From: Curtobacterium poinsettiae
GTDB taxonomy: Bacteria > Actinomycetota > Actinomycetes > Actinomycetales > Microbacteriaceae
DNA length: 64,000 nt
Direction: 5' to 3'
Assembly (NCBI RefSeq): GCF_025677645.1
Contig: NZ_CP106879.1
Location: forward strand, 620,001 to 684,000
Part shown: piece by piece, positions 1 through 8,523 of the stretch
Layout of the letters: the number at the start of each line of letters is the position of its first letter
Numbering within the stretch: the stretch's first letter is position 1
Program-made: the position numbers and the translations under genes
Notes under the pieces: model-generated
Told to the model about the DNA's origin: nothing
Seen by the model: the letters and a program-made list of their open reading frames with translations, nothing else
Database searches by the model: none

Positions 1-1
1 A

Positions 2-763
2 CGGGCCACCTACACCGCCGTCATCGGCATCGGGGTGTTCTACACGCTGGCGTCGTGGGGACTCGTGATGGCCTGGGGTCCGGACGGCGTGCTCGCCGAG
101 GCCGCGAAGGACCCGGGCGCCCTCATCCTCACCACGGCGGCGCGCTACATCGGCACCGCGGGTGAGGCCGTCCTGAACGTGCTGCTGCTCACGAGCATGT
201 TCGCCTGCGTCCTGTCCTTCCACAACGTCATCACCCGGTACCAGCACTCGATGGCGAACGCCTCGCTCCTGCCCGGTCGTCTCGGCACCGTGCACCGCAA
301 GCACGAGTCGCCGCACACCTCGAGCATCGTGCAGACGGTCACCGCCGCCGTGCTCATGGTCCTGTTCGCCGTCCTCGGCCTCGACCCGGTCCTGCAGGTC
401 TTCAGCTGGTTCGCCGGTGTCGCCACCCTGGGCGTGGCGATCCTGATGGCCGCGACGAGCCTCGCCGTCATCGTCTACTTCCGTCGGAACCGCGCCGACC
501 GCCGCATCTGGAACACCGTCATCGCCCCCGTCCTCGGGTTCGTCGGGCTCGTCGCCTCGGCCGTTCTGATCTGGGCGAACTTCCCGACGCTCGTCGGCAA
601 CGTCGACGGTTCCGGAGCGAGCGTCTTCGGTGTCGTCAGCACCGTGCTCACCGGCCTCGTCGTGGTCGTGCCCGCCGTCGGCGTGCTGCAGGCCGTGGTG
701 CTGCGCCGGCGCGACCGCCGCCGCTACGACCAGATGCTCGATCGTCTCGCCAGCGACGGCTGA
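2..763 (+). CDS. APC-family amino acid/amine permease, C-terminal part (5' end outside window)
   Basis: This is the C-terminal 253 residues of an integral membrane transporter. The reading frame is open to the left edge, so the start is missing. About six hydrophobic helices are visible, for example around VLNVLLLTSMFACVLSF and FGVVSTVLTGLVVVVPAVGV, followed by a basic tail rich in RRRDRRR. The stretch SFHNVITRYQHSMA resembles the later helices of APC-superfamily amino acid permeases. A copper amine oxidase begins 49 bp downstream on the same strand, which suggests the pair imports and oxidises an amine. The substrate is not readable from the sequence. Confidence 0.8.
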   Translation, partial: RATYTAVIGIGVFYTLASWGLVMAWGPDGVLAEAAKDPGALILTTAARYIGTAGEAVLNVLLLTSMFACVLSFHNVITRYQHSMANASLLPGRLGTVHRKHESPHTSSIVQTVTAAVLMVLFAVLGLDPVLQVFSWFAGVATLGVAILMAATSLAVIVYFRRNRADRRIWNTVIAPVLGFVGLVASAVLIWANFPTLVGNVDGSGASVFGVVSTVLTGLVVVVPAVGVLQAVVLRRRDRRRYDQMLDRLASDG

Positions 764-812
764 CCGACCCACCCGACCCGCGCCTCCAGACCGAACCGAA
801 GGAACCACCAGC

Positions 813-2846
813 ATGACGCTCACCGATCCCGTCACCGCCACCACCCACCCGCTCGCGAACCTGAGCCCTGACGAGTTCACCACCGTCCGCGACGTCGTCA
901 CGGCGCAGCCGGACTGGACCGACACCACGCGCTTCGTCTACGTCGGCCTCGACGAGCCGCACAAGCAGCAGGTCCTGGCCTGGCAGGCCGGCGACGGCCC
1001 CCTGCCGGACCGCCGCGCCCGCGTGATGCTCCTCGACATGGCGACCGGACGTTCCACCGACGGCGTCGTCTCGATCACCGACCGGGCCGTCCTGTCCACC
1101 GACGTGCTCGACGGGTCCCGCGGACAGCTGCCCGTCCTCATCGAGGAGTTCGACGCCGTCGGCGAGATCGCGAACGCGGACGAGCGCTGGGTCGCCGCCC
1201 TGGCGAAGCGCGGCCTGACGCCGGACGAGGTGAAGTGCGTCCCGCTCTCGGCCGGGTACTACGACTACCCCGAGGAAGCGGGGCGCCGGATCCTCCGCGT
1301 GCTCGCCTTCCGCCAGGACCACCCCGCCGACCACGTCTGGGCGCACCCCGTGGACGGCCTGTCCGTGTACGTCGACGCCGCCAACCGCGCCGTGACCCGC
1401 ATCGTGGACGTCGCGGAGATGCCCGTGCCCGCCACGTCCGGCAACTTCGACGACCCGGCGATGCAGGGCGAACCGCTCGACCTCAAGCCGATCGTCATCA
1501 CGCAGCCCGAGGGGCCGTCGTTCTCGGTCGACGGCGAGTTCGTCGAGTGGGTGAACTGGCGGTTCCAGGTCGGGTTCGACGCCAGAGAGGGGCTCGTGCT
1601 CCGGCAGCTGTCGTGGCAGGACGGCGCGCGGCTGCGGCCGATCGTCTACCGGGCCTCGATCGACGAGATGCTCGTGCCCTACGGCGACCCGTCGCCGGTG
1701 CGGTTCTGGCAGAACTACTTCGACACCGGCGAGTACCTGTTCGGACGCTTCACCAACTCGCTCGAGCTCGGCTGCGACTGCGTCGGCGAGATCAAGTACT
1801 TCGACGCCGTCCTCGCCGACGAGCTCGGCAACCCGCAGACCATCCGCAACGGCATCTGCATGCACGAGGAGGACTTCGGCACGCTGTGGAAGCACGGGGA
1901 CATCTACACCGGGTCGCAGGAGGTCCGGCGCTCACGTCGGCTGGTGATCTCGTTCTTCACCACCGTCGGCAACTACGACTACGGGTTCTACTGGTACCTG
2001 TACCTCGACGGCACGATCGAGTGCGAGGCGAAGCTCACCGGCGTCCTCTTCACCTCGTCGTACCCGGGTCGGACGGAGTCCGGTGCGGACTACCCGTACG
2101 CCTCCGAGGTCGCGCCCGGCCTCGGCGCCCCGTACCACCAGCACCTGTTCTCGGCACGGCTGGACATGATGGTCGACGGGCTGTCGAACGCGGTGGACGA
2201 AGTCGACGCCGTCCGGGTCCCCGTCGGCCCGGGCAACGAACACGGCAACGCGTTCACGAAGTCGGTCACCCGGCTGTCGTCCGAGTCGACCTCCGGCCGT
2301 CTCGCCGACGCGTCGAAGGCCCGGACGTGGTTCATCTCGAACACCGAGGAGCGCAACCACCTCGACCGCCCGACCGGGTACGTGCTGTACCCGCAGGACG
2401 CCCCGGTGCTGCTCGCGGACGACTCGTCGTCGGTGGCCGCACGCGCCGAGTTCGCGCGGAAGCACCTGTACGTGACGCAGTACGACCCGGCCGAGCGCTT
2501 CGCCGCCGGTGACTTCGTGCACCAGAACCCCGGCGGGGACGGCGTCGCCCGGTACGTGCAGGGTGACCGTCCGCTCGACGGCGAGGACATCGTGCTGTGG
2601 CACACCTTCGGTCCCACGCACTTCCCCCGGCCCGAGGACTGGCCCGTCATGCCCGTCGACTACGCCAAGTTCACGCTCAAGCCGTACGGGTTCTTCCCGC
2701 GGAACCCGGCCCTGAACGTGCCGGCGTCGATCGGGGCGGCGGCCGGGTCGCACTGCTCGCACCACGTCTCCGGCGCCGTCGAGGCCGCACACGACGCAGC
2801 TGAGCACCAGCACGACCACGGGCACGACCACGGGGACGGGCACTGA
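813..2846 (+). CDS. copper-containing primary amine oxidase
   Basis: The 677-residue product oxidises primary amines to aldehydes with release of ammonia and hydrogen peroxide, using copper and topaquinone. The cofactor motif T-x-x-N-Y-D-Y is present, with Tyr388 as the predicted topaquinone precursor. The copper ligands fit His442 and His444 (HQH) and His603 in FGPTHFPRPEDW. Asp304 in YFDTGEYLFG fits the catalytic base. The ATG at 813 has a GAAGGA ribosome site and precedes the conserved N-terminal domains; an in-frame extension upstream overlaps the permease and is unlikely. No signal peptide is seen, so the enzyme is probably cytoplasmic. The last 20 or so residues are a His/Asp tail (HDHGHDHGDGH), unusual for the family and perhaps metal-binding. 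Confidence 0.95.
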   Translation: MTLTDPVTATTHPLANLSPDEFTTVRDVVTAQPDWTDTTRFVYVGLDEPHKQQVLAWQAGDGPLPDRRARVMLLDMATGRSTDGVVSITDRAVLSTDVLDGSRGQLPVLIEEFDAVGEIANADERWVAALAKRGLTPDEVKCVPLSAGYYDYPEEAGRRILRVLAFRQDHPADHVWAHPVDGLSVYVDAANRAVTRIVDVAEMPVPATSGNFDDPAMQGEPLDLKPIVITQPEGPSFSVDGEFVEWVNWRFQVGFDAREGLVLRQLSWQDGARLRPIVYRASIDEMLVPYGDPSPVRFWQNYFDTGEYLFGRFTNSLELGCDCVGEIKYFDAVLADELGNPQTIRNGICMHEEDFGTLWKHGDIYTGSQEVRRSRRLVISFFTTVGNYDYGFYWYLYLDGTIECEAKLTGVLFTSSYPGRTESGADYPYASEVAPGLGAPYHQHLFSARLDMMVDGLSNAVDEVDAVRVPVGPGNEHGNAFTKSVTRLSSESTSGRLADASKARTWFISNTEERNHLDRPTGYVLYPQDAPVLLADDSSSVAARAEFARKHLYVTQYDPAERFAAGDFVHQNPGGDGVARYVQGDRPLDGEDIVLWHTFGPTHFPRPEDWPVMPVDYAKFTLKPYGFFPRNPALNVPASIGAAAGSHCSHHVSGAVEAAHDAAEHQHDHGHDHGDGH

Positions 2847-2847
2847 C

Positions 2848-3408
2848 GTGACCGACCTGCTCGGGCTCGCGGCCATCGTGCCGGCGTCGGCCGGGGCCTG
2901 CTGCACGGTCGGGGCGTGGCGCCCCGGCCGTGCGGTCGACGTGGTCGCCGCGGTCGCGATGGTGGCGGCGATGGTCGACGGGGCGTTCGGACCCCGGGTC
3001 CTGCCGGGTGTCCTCTGGTTCCTGGTGCTGGCGTTCCTCGCCGTGGTGGTCGCCGGGGTGCACCGGTTGCAGTCCACGTCCGCCTGGAGGCGCGGGTCGG
3101 CTCAGCCGCCGGGCGCGGCTTCCGCACACGGCCGGTACGGGCGACTGCACGGTGCCCTGGGCCTGCTCGTGATGGGCGCGATGGGTGTCGGCATGGCGCA
3201 CGACGCCGGCGCCGCGGGGATGCACCAGCACCTCGGGGTGGTCGCGGTGACGTGGCAGGTGGTGCTGGGCGGGTTGACCCTCGGGTACCTGGTGCTCACC
3301 GTCCACGTGCTCCGTGACGGCGTCCGGCGACGATCACGTGCACTGCCGCTGGTCGAGACCCTGGCGATGGGTGTCGCGGTCGCGGTGATGTCCGCGGCGA
3401 TGGTCTGA
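2848..3408 (+). CDS. small polytopic membrane protein, DUF5134-like
   Basis: The GTG start lies one base after the amine oxidase stop, so the two are almost certainly co-translated. The 186-residue product has about five or six hydrophobic segments and histidines in the loops (MGVGMAHDAGAAGMHQHLG). The pattern recalls DUF5134 membrane proteins of actinobacteria, but that assignment is tentative. Its position and histidines would allow a role in copper handling for the oxidase. That is speculation from context only. Confidence 0.65.
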   Translation: MTDLLGLAAIVPASAGACCTVGAWRPGRAVDVVAAVAMVAAMVDGAFGPRVLPGVLWFLVLAFLAVVVAGVHRLQSTSAWRRGSAQPPGAASAHGRYGRLHGALGLLVMGAMGVGMAHDAGAAGMHQHLGVVAVTWQVVLGGLTLGYLVLTVHVLRDGVRRRSRALPLVETLAMGVAVAVMSAAMV

Positions 3409-3705
3409 GGCGCTTGCCGCACGCCGGGTGCCGCACCGGTGGTGGTCCGTCCTGCTCAGTGCGATGACCGCCCAGGTGGCGTCGGGGGCCTCGAGGTGGG
3501 GTTCTCGATTCCCTGTTCGCAGCGCTCGTCGAGCCGCGACGAGCGGCGCTCCTGCAGCTCCTCACGACCCTGACGGATGCCGCCGAACCCTTCGGCGCGC
3601 AAAACGTACACACTGCAAATGGTTCGTTGAACTGACCGTTCACTTTGTGAAAGAGTTCAGCCGTCCGCAGGGGACACACGGCAAGCAAGAAGGGCGGGAC
3701 ACGAC
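3409..3705. other. intergenic region upstream of the small ORF/MarR pair
   Basis: About 300 bp with no convincing gene. The right part is less GC-rich than its surroundings and holds the inverted repeats listed separately at 3628-3659. A GAAGGGCGGG ribosome site sits just before the ATG at 3706. Nothing else is recognisable. Confidence 0.6.
3628..3659. promoter_or_regulatory. cluster of overlapping inverted repeats, candidate MarR operator
   Basis: TGAAC (3628-3632) and GTTCA (3638-3642) form an inverted repeat with a 5-bp spacer. TTCAC-TTT-GTGAA (3639-3651) and TGAA-AGAG-TTCA (3648-3659) follow immediately, so four alternating half-sites are stacked within 32 bp. The array lies 46 bp before the small ORF and 247 bp before marR, a typical place for autoregulation. 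Binding by the adjacent MarR protein is inferred. Confidence 0.5.
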
Positions 3706-3888
3706 ATGCACAGCACGTACTCCGGGATGCCTCGGACGGCACGGATCGGTGGCAGCCACACGCGCGTCGGTCTCACCGACCCGGCGATCATCGACGCGTA
3801 CGTCGAGCGTCGCATCCAGGACCCCTCGCTGCTCGCCGGTCGTTCCGAACCGTCCTACGCGGACTTCTTCACCACGCCTGCCGTTTAG
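3706..3888 (+). CDS. small hypothetical protein upstream of MarR
   Basis: A 60-residue ORF with a good ribosome site (GAAGGGCGGG). It ends 18 bp before the MarR start and is preceded by the operator-like repeats. The product is soluble, with no membrane segment or recognisable domain; a central part, DPAIIDAYVERRIQDPSLLAG, looks helical. I do not recognise the family. It may be a leader peptide or a short partner of the regulator. Codon use matches the host. Confidence 0.55.
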   Translation: MHSTYSGMPRTARIGGSHTRVGLTDPAIIDAYVERRIQDPSLLAGRSEPSYADFFTTPAV

Positions 3889-3906
3889 CAAGGAGCGCAT
3901 GACCCC

Positions 3907-4443
3907 ATGCCGTTGACCGTCGTCCGTCGAGAGCACGTCCACCTCTACGCCCGCGAACCCGAGTCCCGGGTCGCGAAGACCGCCGTCGATGCGCTGCTGC
4001 GCCTGCAGCACGCCGAGGACCAGCAGATCGAGTCCGCCCGCATCGAGAGCGGCCTGTCGAAGAACGAGTTCCTCGCCGTCCGGTACCTGCTCCAGGCGCA
4101 CCGGGACGGCCGGACGATGGGCCCGAAGGACCTCGCCGTGATGCTCGCCGTCTCGAACGCCTCGGTGACCAAGATCGTCGACGGGCTCGTGCAGAAGGGT
4201 CTGCTGTCCCGCACGGCGCACCCCACCGACCGCCGTGCGCAGGTGCTCGCCCCGACCGACCGGGCCGCCGAGAAGATCGACGCCTCGTACGCCCGCTTCC
4301 ACGCGGCGGTCGTCGAGGTGCTCGAGCAACTCCCCGACGCGGACAACGCCGTCCTCGCCGACTCGCTCACGAAGATCGTCGACGCGCTCGCCGCGGGCAC
4401 GCCCGCGCCGGTCGACGAGTACACGGTCGACGACCAGGACTGA
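3907..4443 (+). CDS. MarR-family transcriptional regulator
   Basis: A 178-residue winged-helix repressor-type protein. The recognition region reads MGPKDLAVMLAVSNASVTKIVDGLVQKGLLSR, followed by the wing TAHPTDRRAQVLAPTDRA, which is the usual MarR arrangement. The ATG at 3907 has an AAGGAG site at 3890-3895. It probably controls its own operon through the repeats at 3628-3659. The ligand is unknown. Confidence 0.88.
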   Translation: MPLTVVRREHVHLYAREPESRVAKTAVDALLRLQHAEDQQIESARIESGLSKNEFLAVRYLLQAHRDGRTMGPKDLAVMLAVSNASVTKIVDGLVQKGLLSRTAHPTDRRAQVLAPTDRAAEKIDASYARFHAAVVEVLEQLPDADNAVLADSLTKIVDALAAGTPAPVDEYTVDDQD

Positions 4444-4496
4444 CGCGAGCGCGCCCGCCTGACGCGACCCGGCGGGGTGCGACGCGACCCGGACGC

Positions 4497-4538
4497 GGAC
4501 GGGAGGCCCGTGGTGGGCCCGCCACGGGCCTCCCGTCC
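4497..4538. repeat. dispersed palindromic repeat, copy 1
   Basis: The stem GGACGGGAGGCCCGTGG (4497-4513) pairs with its reverse complement at 4522-4538 across an 8-base loop. It lies between the marR and tetR genes and could act as a terminator for marR. The same core, differing by one stem base, recurs near 40.2 and 42.5 kb, so this is a repeat family as well as a hairpin. A short direct repeat, GACGCGACCCGG, precedes it at 4461 and 4481. Confidence 0.8.
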
Positions 4539-4577
4539 GACGGTGGCGAGAAAACCTTCCAGCGGTAAGTTGGGTGC

Positions 4578-5192
4578 ATGACCCACCCCGCGGACGACGC
4601 CGACGCGGCCCAGCCGCGCCGCGGCGGGTACCGCAAGGGCGCCGAGCGGCGCACGCAGATCCTCGACGAGATGATCCGGATGGTCGCGGAGCAGGGGGTC
4701 GACGCATCGTCGCTCCGCTCGGTGGCCGAGGCCCTCGGGATCACGCACGCCGCACTCCGCCACTACTTCCCGAGTCGCGACGAACTGCTGCTCGCCGTCT
4801 ACCGGGAGCACGAGGTGCGCGAGCAGGGCGCGCCCGACCGGATGAAGTCGGCCATCGGCGACATGCGCGAGAGCGCGTCGCGCAACCGGGCCGTGCCGGG
4901 GCTCGTGCAGCTGTACACGACGCTCGCGGCCGACGCCGTGCAGGAGGGCCACCCGGCGACACGCGACTTCATGCGCGAACGCTTCGCCCGGCTGCGCGCC
5001 GAACTCGCCGCACTGATCGAGGCGGACCAGGCGAGCGGCCGGATCCGCGCCGACCTGGACCCGGTCGACCTGGCGAGCCTGAGCATCGCGGCATCCGACG
5101 GACTGCAGGTCCAGTGGCTGCTCGACCCCGACGCCGTCGACGGCGAACGGGTGCTGCGGCTGCTCGAGCAGCTCGTCCCGCCGGTGCGCTGA
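4578..5192 (+). CDS. TetR-family transcriptional regulator
   Basis: The 204-residue product has an N-terminal helix-turn-helix: RTQILDEMIRMVAEQGV, then SSLRSVAEALGITHAAL and RHYFPSRDELLLAVY. The C-terminal half is a helical ligand domain ending ERVLRLLEQLVPPVR. The gene follows palindrome copy 1 and precedes glgX by 59 bp on the same strand, so it may regulate glgX, but no operator is evident. The ligand is unknown. Confidence 0.9.
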   Translation: MTHPADDADAAQPRRGGYRKGAERRTQILDEMIRMVAEQGVDASSLRSVAEALGITHAALRHYFPSRDELLLAVYREHEVREQGAPDRMKSAIGDMRESASRNRAVPGLVQLYTTLAADAVQEGHPATRDFMRERFARLRAELAALIEADQASGRIRADLDPVDLASLSIAASDGLQVQWLLDPDAVDGERVLRLLEQLVPPVR

Positions 5193-5251
5193 GCGGCCAG
5201 GGGTACGCCCAGACCGCCGGTGGCACAGCGACCGGCCGGTAGAAGGGCAGC

Positions 5252-7270
5252 ATGACCACTTCCACGCGCACCCCGCTCGGCGTCACGCTCGTCGACGGGG
5301 GCGCCAACGTCGCCCTGTTCTCGAGCACCGCCGAGCGGGTCGAGTTCTGCACCTTCGACGACGACGGCACCGAGCACCGCACCGAGCTCCGCAACCGCAC
5401 CGGCTACACCTTCCACGACGTCGTTCCCGGCGTGACCGTCGGCACCCGCTACGGCTTCCGGGTGCACGGCGCGTGGGACCCGGCGAACGGCCTGCGCCAC
5501 AACGGCGCGAAGCTCCTGCTCGACCCCTACGCCACCGCCGTCGACGGCACCTACGAGTGGGGCCAGGCCCTGTTCGGCCACGACATGGACGACCCCGAGC
5601 GCCTCGACGACACCGACTCGGCCAGCGCGATGCCCAAGTCGGTCGTCGCCGACCGGTCCTTCGACTGGGACGGTGACGCCCTGCTGCGGACCCCGCTCGC
5701 CGACACCGTCGTGTACGAGGTGCACGTCAAGGGCTTCACGAAGCAGCACCCGGACGTCCCCGAGGAGATCCGCGGCACCTACGCCGGCATGGCCCACCCG
5801 GCGGCCATCAAGCACCTGACCGACCTCGGCGTCACCGCGGTCGAGCTGCTGCCGACGCACCAGTTCGTGCAGGACTCGACGCTCCTCGACAAGGGCCTCC
5901 GCAACTACTGGGGCTACAACAGCATCGGCTTCTTCGCGCCGCACGACGAGTACTCGTCCTCCGGCACCGCCGGGCAGCAGGTCGCCGAGTTCAAGGAGAT
6001 GGTGAAGGCCCTGCACGCCGCGGGGCTCGAGGTCATCATGGACGTCGTCTACAACCACACCGCCGAGGGCAACCACATGGGCCCGACGCTGTCGTTCAAG
6101 GGGATCGACAACCAGTCGTACTACCGGCTGGTCGAGGGTGACGAGGCGAACTACTTCGACACCACCGGCACCGGCAACAGCCTGAACGTCGGACACCCGG
6201 CTGCCCTCGGACTCATCATGGACTCGCTCCGCTACTGGGTCGAGGAGATGCACGTCGACGGCTTCCGGTTCGACCTGGCCACGACGCTCACCCGCCAGGA
6301 CGGCGAGGCCGAGAAGCACTCCGCGTTCCTCGACATCATCCACCAGGACCCAGTGCTGCGCGAGGTCAAGATGATCGCCGAGCCGTGGGACACCGCCGGC
6401 TACCAGGTCGGTGGGTTCCCGGCCGACTGGTCCGAGTGGAACGGCAAGTACCGCGACGACCTCCGGGCCTTCTGGCGCGGCGACGAGGGCGCACTCGGCG
6501 ACGCCGTGCAGCGGGTCCTGGGCAGCCCCGACGTCTACGAGGGCTCGCGGCGTTCCCCGCTGTGCTCGATCGACTTCGTGACCGCCCACGATGGTTTCAC
6601 CCTGACCGACCTGACGATGTACGCCGACAAGCACAACGAGGCCAACGGCGAGGACAACAACGACGGCGAGAGCGACAACACCTCGTTCAACGGCGGCATC
6701 GAGGGCCCGACCGACGACGGCGCGGTGAACGACTACCGCGACCGGCAGCGTCGCAACTTCCTCGGCACCCTGCTGCTCTCCGCCGGCGTGCCGATGATCC
6801 TGGGTGGCGACGAGCTCGCCCGGTCACAGGGCGGCAACAACAACGCGTACTGCCAGGACGACGAGATCTCGTGGTTCGACTGGGCCGCCGCCGACCAGGA
6901 CCTGCTCGCCTTCACCACGGCGGCCATCGCGTTCCGTCGGCAGCACCAGGCCCTGCGTCCGGAGTGGTTCCGCACCGCGCCGGGTGACTCGGAGTCGACG
7001 GTGACCGTGCTCCGTGCCGACGCCGCCGGGTTCGAGGACGGCGACTGGGCGGACGGCGGCAACCGGGCCGTGGCGCTCGTGCTGCACCAGGGCGACGACA
7101 CCGTTGCCGTGCTGCTGAACGCGTCGGACACCACGGTGGAGTTCACGCTGCCGGAGCGTCCGGGTGGGGGCAGCTGGTCCCTCGGGCTGTCGAGCGACCC
7201 CGACCAGGCCGTGGTCGGCGACGCGGCGACGCTGCTCGTGCGCGACGCGTCCTTCACCGCGCTGGTCTGA
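5252..7270 (+). CDS. glgX: glycogen debranching enzyme GlgX
   Basis: The 672-residue product hydrolyses alpha-1,6 branches of limit-dextrin glycogen in the cytoplasm. An N-terminal carbohydrate-binding module 48-type domain (about residues 5-100) precedes a GH13 barrel. Catalytic residues fit Asp341 (DGFRFDLA), Glu377 (MIAEPWD) and Asp447 (TAHDGFTL). Substrate-loop features typical of GlgX/TreX are present, such as YNHTAEGN and NYWGYN. The length is close to the family norm. It ends before the hairpin at 7335-7386. The start has a GAAGGGCAG ribosome site. Confidence 0.96.
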   Translation: MTTSTRTPLGVTLVDGGANVALFSSTAERVEFCTFDDDGTEHRTELRNRTGYTFHDVVPGVTVGTRYGFRVHGAWDPANGLRHNGAKLLLDPYATAVDGTYEWGQALFGHDMDDPERLDDTDSASAMPKSVVADRSFDWDGDALLRTPLADTVVYEVHVKGFTKQHPDVPEEIRGTYAGMAHPAAIKHLTDLGVTAVELLPTHQFVQDSTLLDKGLRNYWGYNSIGFFAPHDEYSSSGTAGQQVAEFKEMVKALHAAGLEVIMDVVYNHTAEGNHMGPTLSFKGIDNQSYYRLVEGDEANYFDTTGTGNSLNVGHPAALGLIMDSLRYWVEEMHVDGFRFDLATTLTRQDGEAEKHSAFLDIIHQDPVLREVKMIAEPWDTAGYQVGGFPADWSEWNGKYRDDLRAFWRGDEGALGDAVQRVLGSPDVYEGSRRSPLCSIDFVTAHDGFTLTDLTMYADKHNEANGEDNNDGESDNTSFNGGIEGPTDDGAVNDYRDRQRRNFLGTLLLSAGVPMILGGDELARSQGGNNNAYCQDDEISWFDWAAADQDLLAFTTAAIAFRRQHQALRPEWFRTAPGDSESTVTVLRADAAGFEDGDWADGGNRAVALVLHQGDDTVAVLLNASDTTVEFTLPERPGGGSWSLGLSSDPDQAVVGDAATLLVRDASFTALV

Positions 7271-7334
7271 GGGCTCGCGCGGGGCTCGTGCTGGGGTCGC
7301 GCGGCGCTCGCACGGGCTCGCCCGGCTTCGCTTG

Positions 7335-7386
7335 GTGAGCAGAAATGGTCGGGTTCCCGTTGGGGGACCCGACCATTCCTGCTCAC
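7335..7386. terminator. bidirectional hairpin between convergent genes
   Basis: A 20-bp stem with one mismatch, beginning GTGAGCAGAAATGG and ending with its complement CTGCTCAC, encloses a 12-base loop. It sits between the glgX stop and the 3' end of the oxidoreductase gene on the other strand. This is the expected place for a shared terminator. Confidence 0.8.
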
Positions 7387-7407
7387 GAAGTGGTGCTTGC
7401 GGCGCTC

Positions 7408-8523
7408 CTAGGCGTTCGCGCCCGCGGTCAGCACGGCTGCCGCGGGGTCGAAGTCCTCGGGCAGCGGCGGGACCGCGTCCACGGTCGACGTGATGTCGAC
7501 GGCGGAACCCGACTCGGCGGCGTCGCGGATCCCGAGCAGGACGTCGAGCACGTGCAGTGCGACGGCGCCGGAGGCACGCTCGGGGCGGTCCTCGGCGATG
7601 GCGCGGGCGAGCTCGACGACACCGGTGCCACGGCCCCAGGTGGAGCCGACCGCCTCGAGCGTCTCCGGCTCGTCCTGCCCGTAGCGCCAGAGCTGTGACG
7701 AGCCCTCGAACGTGTTCGGGTCCGGCAGCGAGATCGTGCCGAGCGTGCCGTTGATCTCGACGAAGCCCATGCGCGGCAGGGCGTGCTGGAACGAGAACGT
7801 CGACTGGGCGGACTGCCCGCCGGCGAACTCGATCAGGGCGGCGTGGTGCGTCGGGACCTCGACCGGGAACGTCTCGCCGGCGCGGGGGCCGGACGCGATC
7901 GTGCGACGGTCGAGCGACTTCGACGAGACGGCCTGCACGCGCGAGGCGGTGCCGAACGCGTGCACCAGGGTCGTCACGTAGTACGGACCCATGTCGAACA
8001 GGGGGCCGGCACCGGTGGCGAACAGGAAGTCCGGGTTCGGGTGCCACGCCTCGGGTCCGGGGACGTGGAACAGCGTCGTCGCGGAGAGCGGCTCGCCGAT
8101 GTCACCGCGGGCGATGGCCCGGAGCGCCGTCTGGATGCCCGCACCGAGCACGGTGTCCGGGGCGGTCGCGACGCGCAGGCCCTTGGCCTTCGCGGACTCG
8201 AGCACCGCGGCGGCCGACGCGTGGTCGGTCGCGATCGGCTTCTCGCTCCAGACGTGCTTGCCGGCGTCGATGATCTGCTGGTCGACCTCGGCGTGTGCGG
8301 CCGGGATCGTCAGGTTGATCACGATCGAGATGTCGTCGCGGGCCAGGAGCTCCTCGACCGATCCCGACGAGGCGACGCCGTACTCCGCCGCCTGGGCAGC
8401 GGCACGGTCGAGCAGCACGTCGGCGACGAAGCGGACCTCGACGTCGGCGAACTTGGTCAGGTTCTCGAGGTACTGGCTGGAGATGTTGCCGGCACCGATG
8501 ATGCCGATCCCGACACGGCTCAC
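7408..8523 (-). CDS. Gfo/Idh/MocA-family NAD(P)-dependent oxidoreductase
   Basis: A 371-residue sugar or polyol dehydrogenase-type protein. The N-terminal Rossmann domain shows the GIIGAGNISSQYLENL dinucleotide loop, and the SEKPIATD motif (about residue 95) is the classic EKP signature. The C-terminal alpha/beta domain binds the substrate. The GTG start overlaps the stop of the isomerase gene by 4 bp (GTGA), so the two are co-translated. With the isomerase and the divergent MFS transporter it probably forms a cyclitol or sugar catabolic unit. The substrate is not determined. Confidence 0.92.
   Translation of the reverse strand: MSRVGIGIIGAGNISSQYLENLTKFADVEVRFVADVLLDRAAAQAAEYGVASSGSVEELLARDDISIVINLTIPAAHAEVDQQIIDAGKHVWSEKPIATDHASAAAVLESAKAKGLRVATAPDTVLGAGIQTALRAIARGDIGEPLSATTLFHVPGPEAWHPNPDFLFATGAGPLFDMGPYYVTTLVHAFGTASRVQAVSSKSLDRRTIASGPRAGETFPVEVPTHHAALIEFAGGQSAQSTFSFQHALPRMGFVEINGTLGTISLPDPNTFEGSSQLWRYGQDEPETLEAVGSTWGRGTGVVELARAIAEDRPERASGAVALHVLDVLLGIRDAAESGSAVDITSTVDAVPPLPEDFDPAAAVLTAGANA

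Noticed and set aside
648..1895. Long minus-strand open frame opposite the amine oxidase gene
   Set aside because: It is a shadow of the high-GC coding strand: its residues are Arg/Val/Asp-rich with no family pattern, and the plus-strand gene has intact catalytic motifs.
4799..6634. 611-residue minus-strand open frame opposite tetR and glgX
   Set aside because: It spans two well-supported genes on the other strand and has the repetitive Val/Gly/Asp composition of an antisense shadow.
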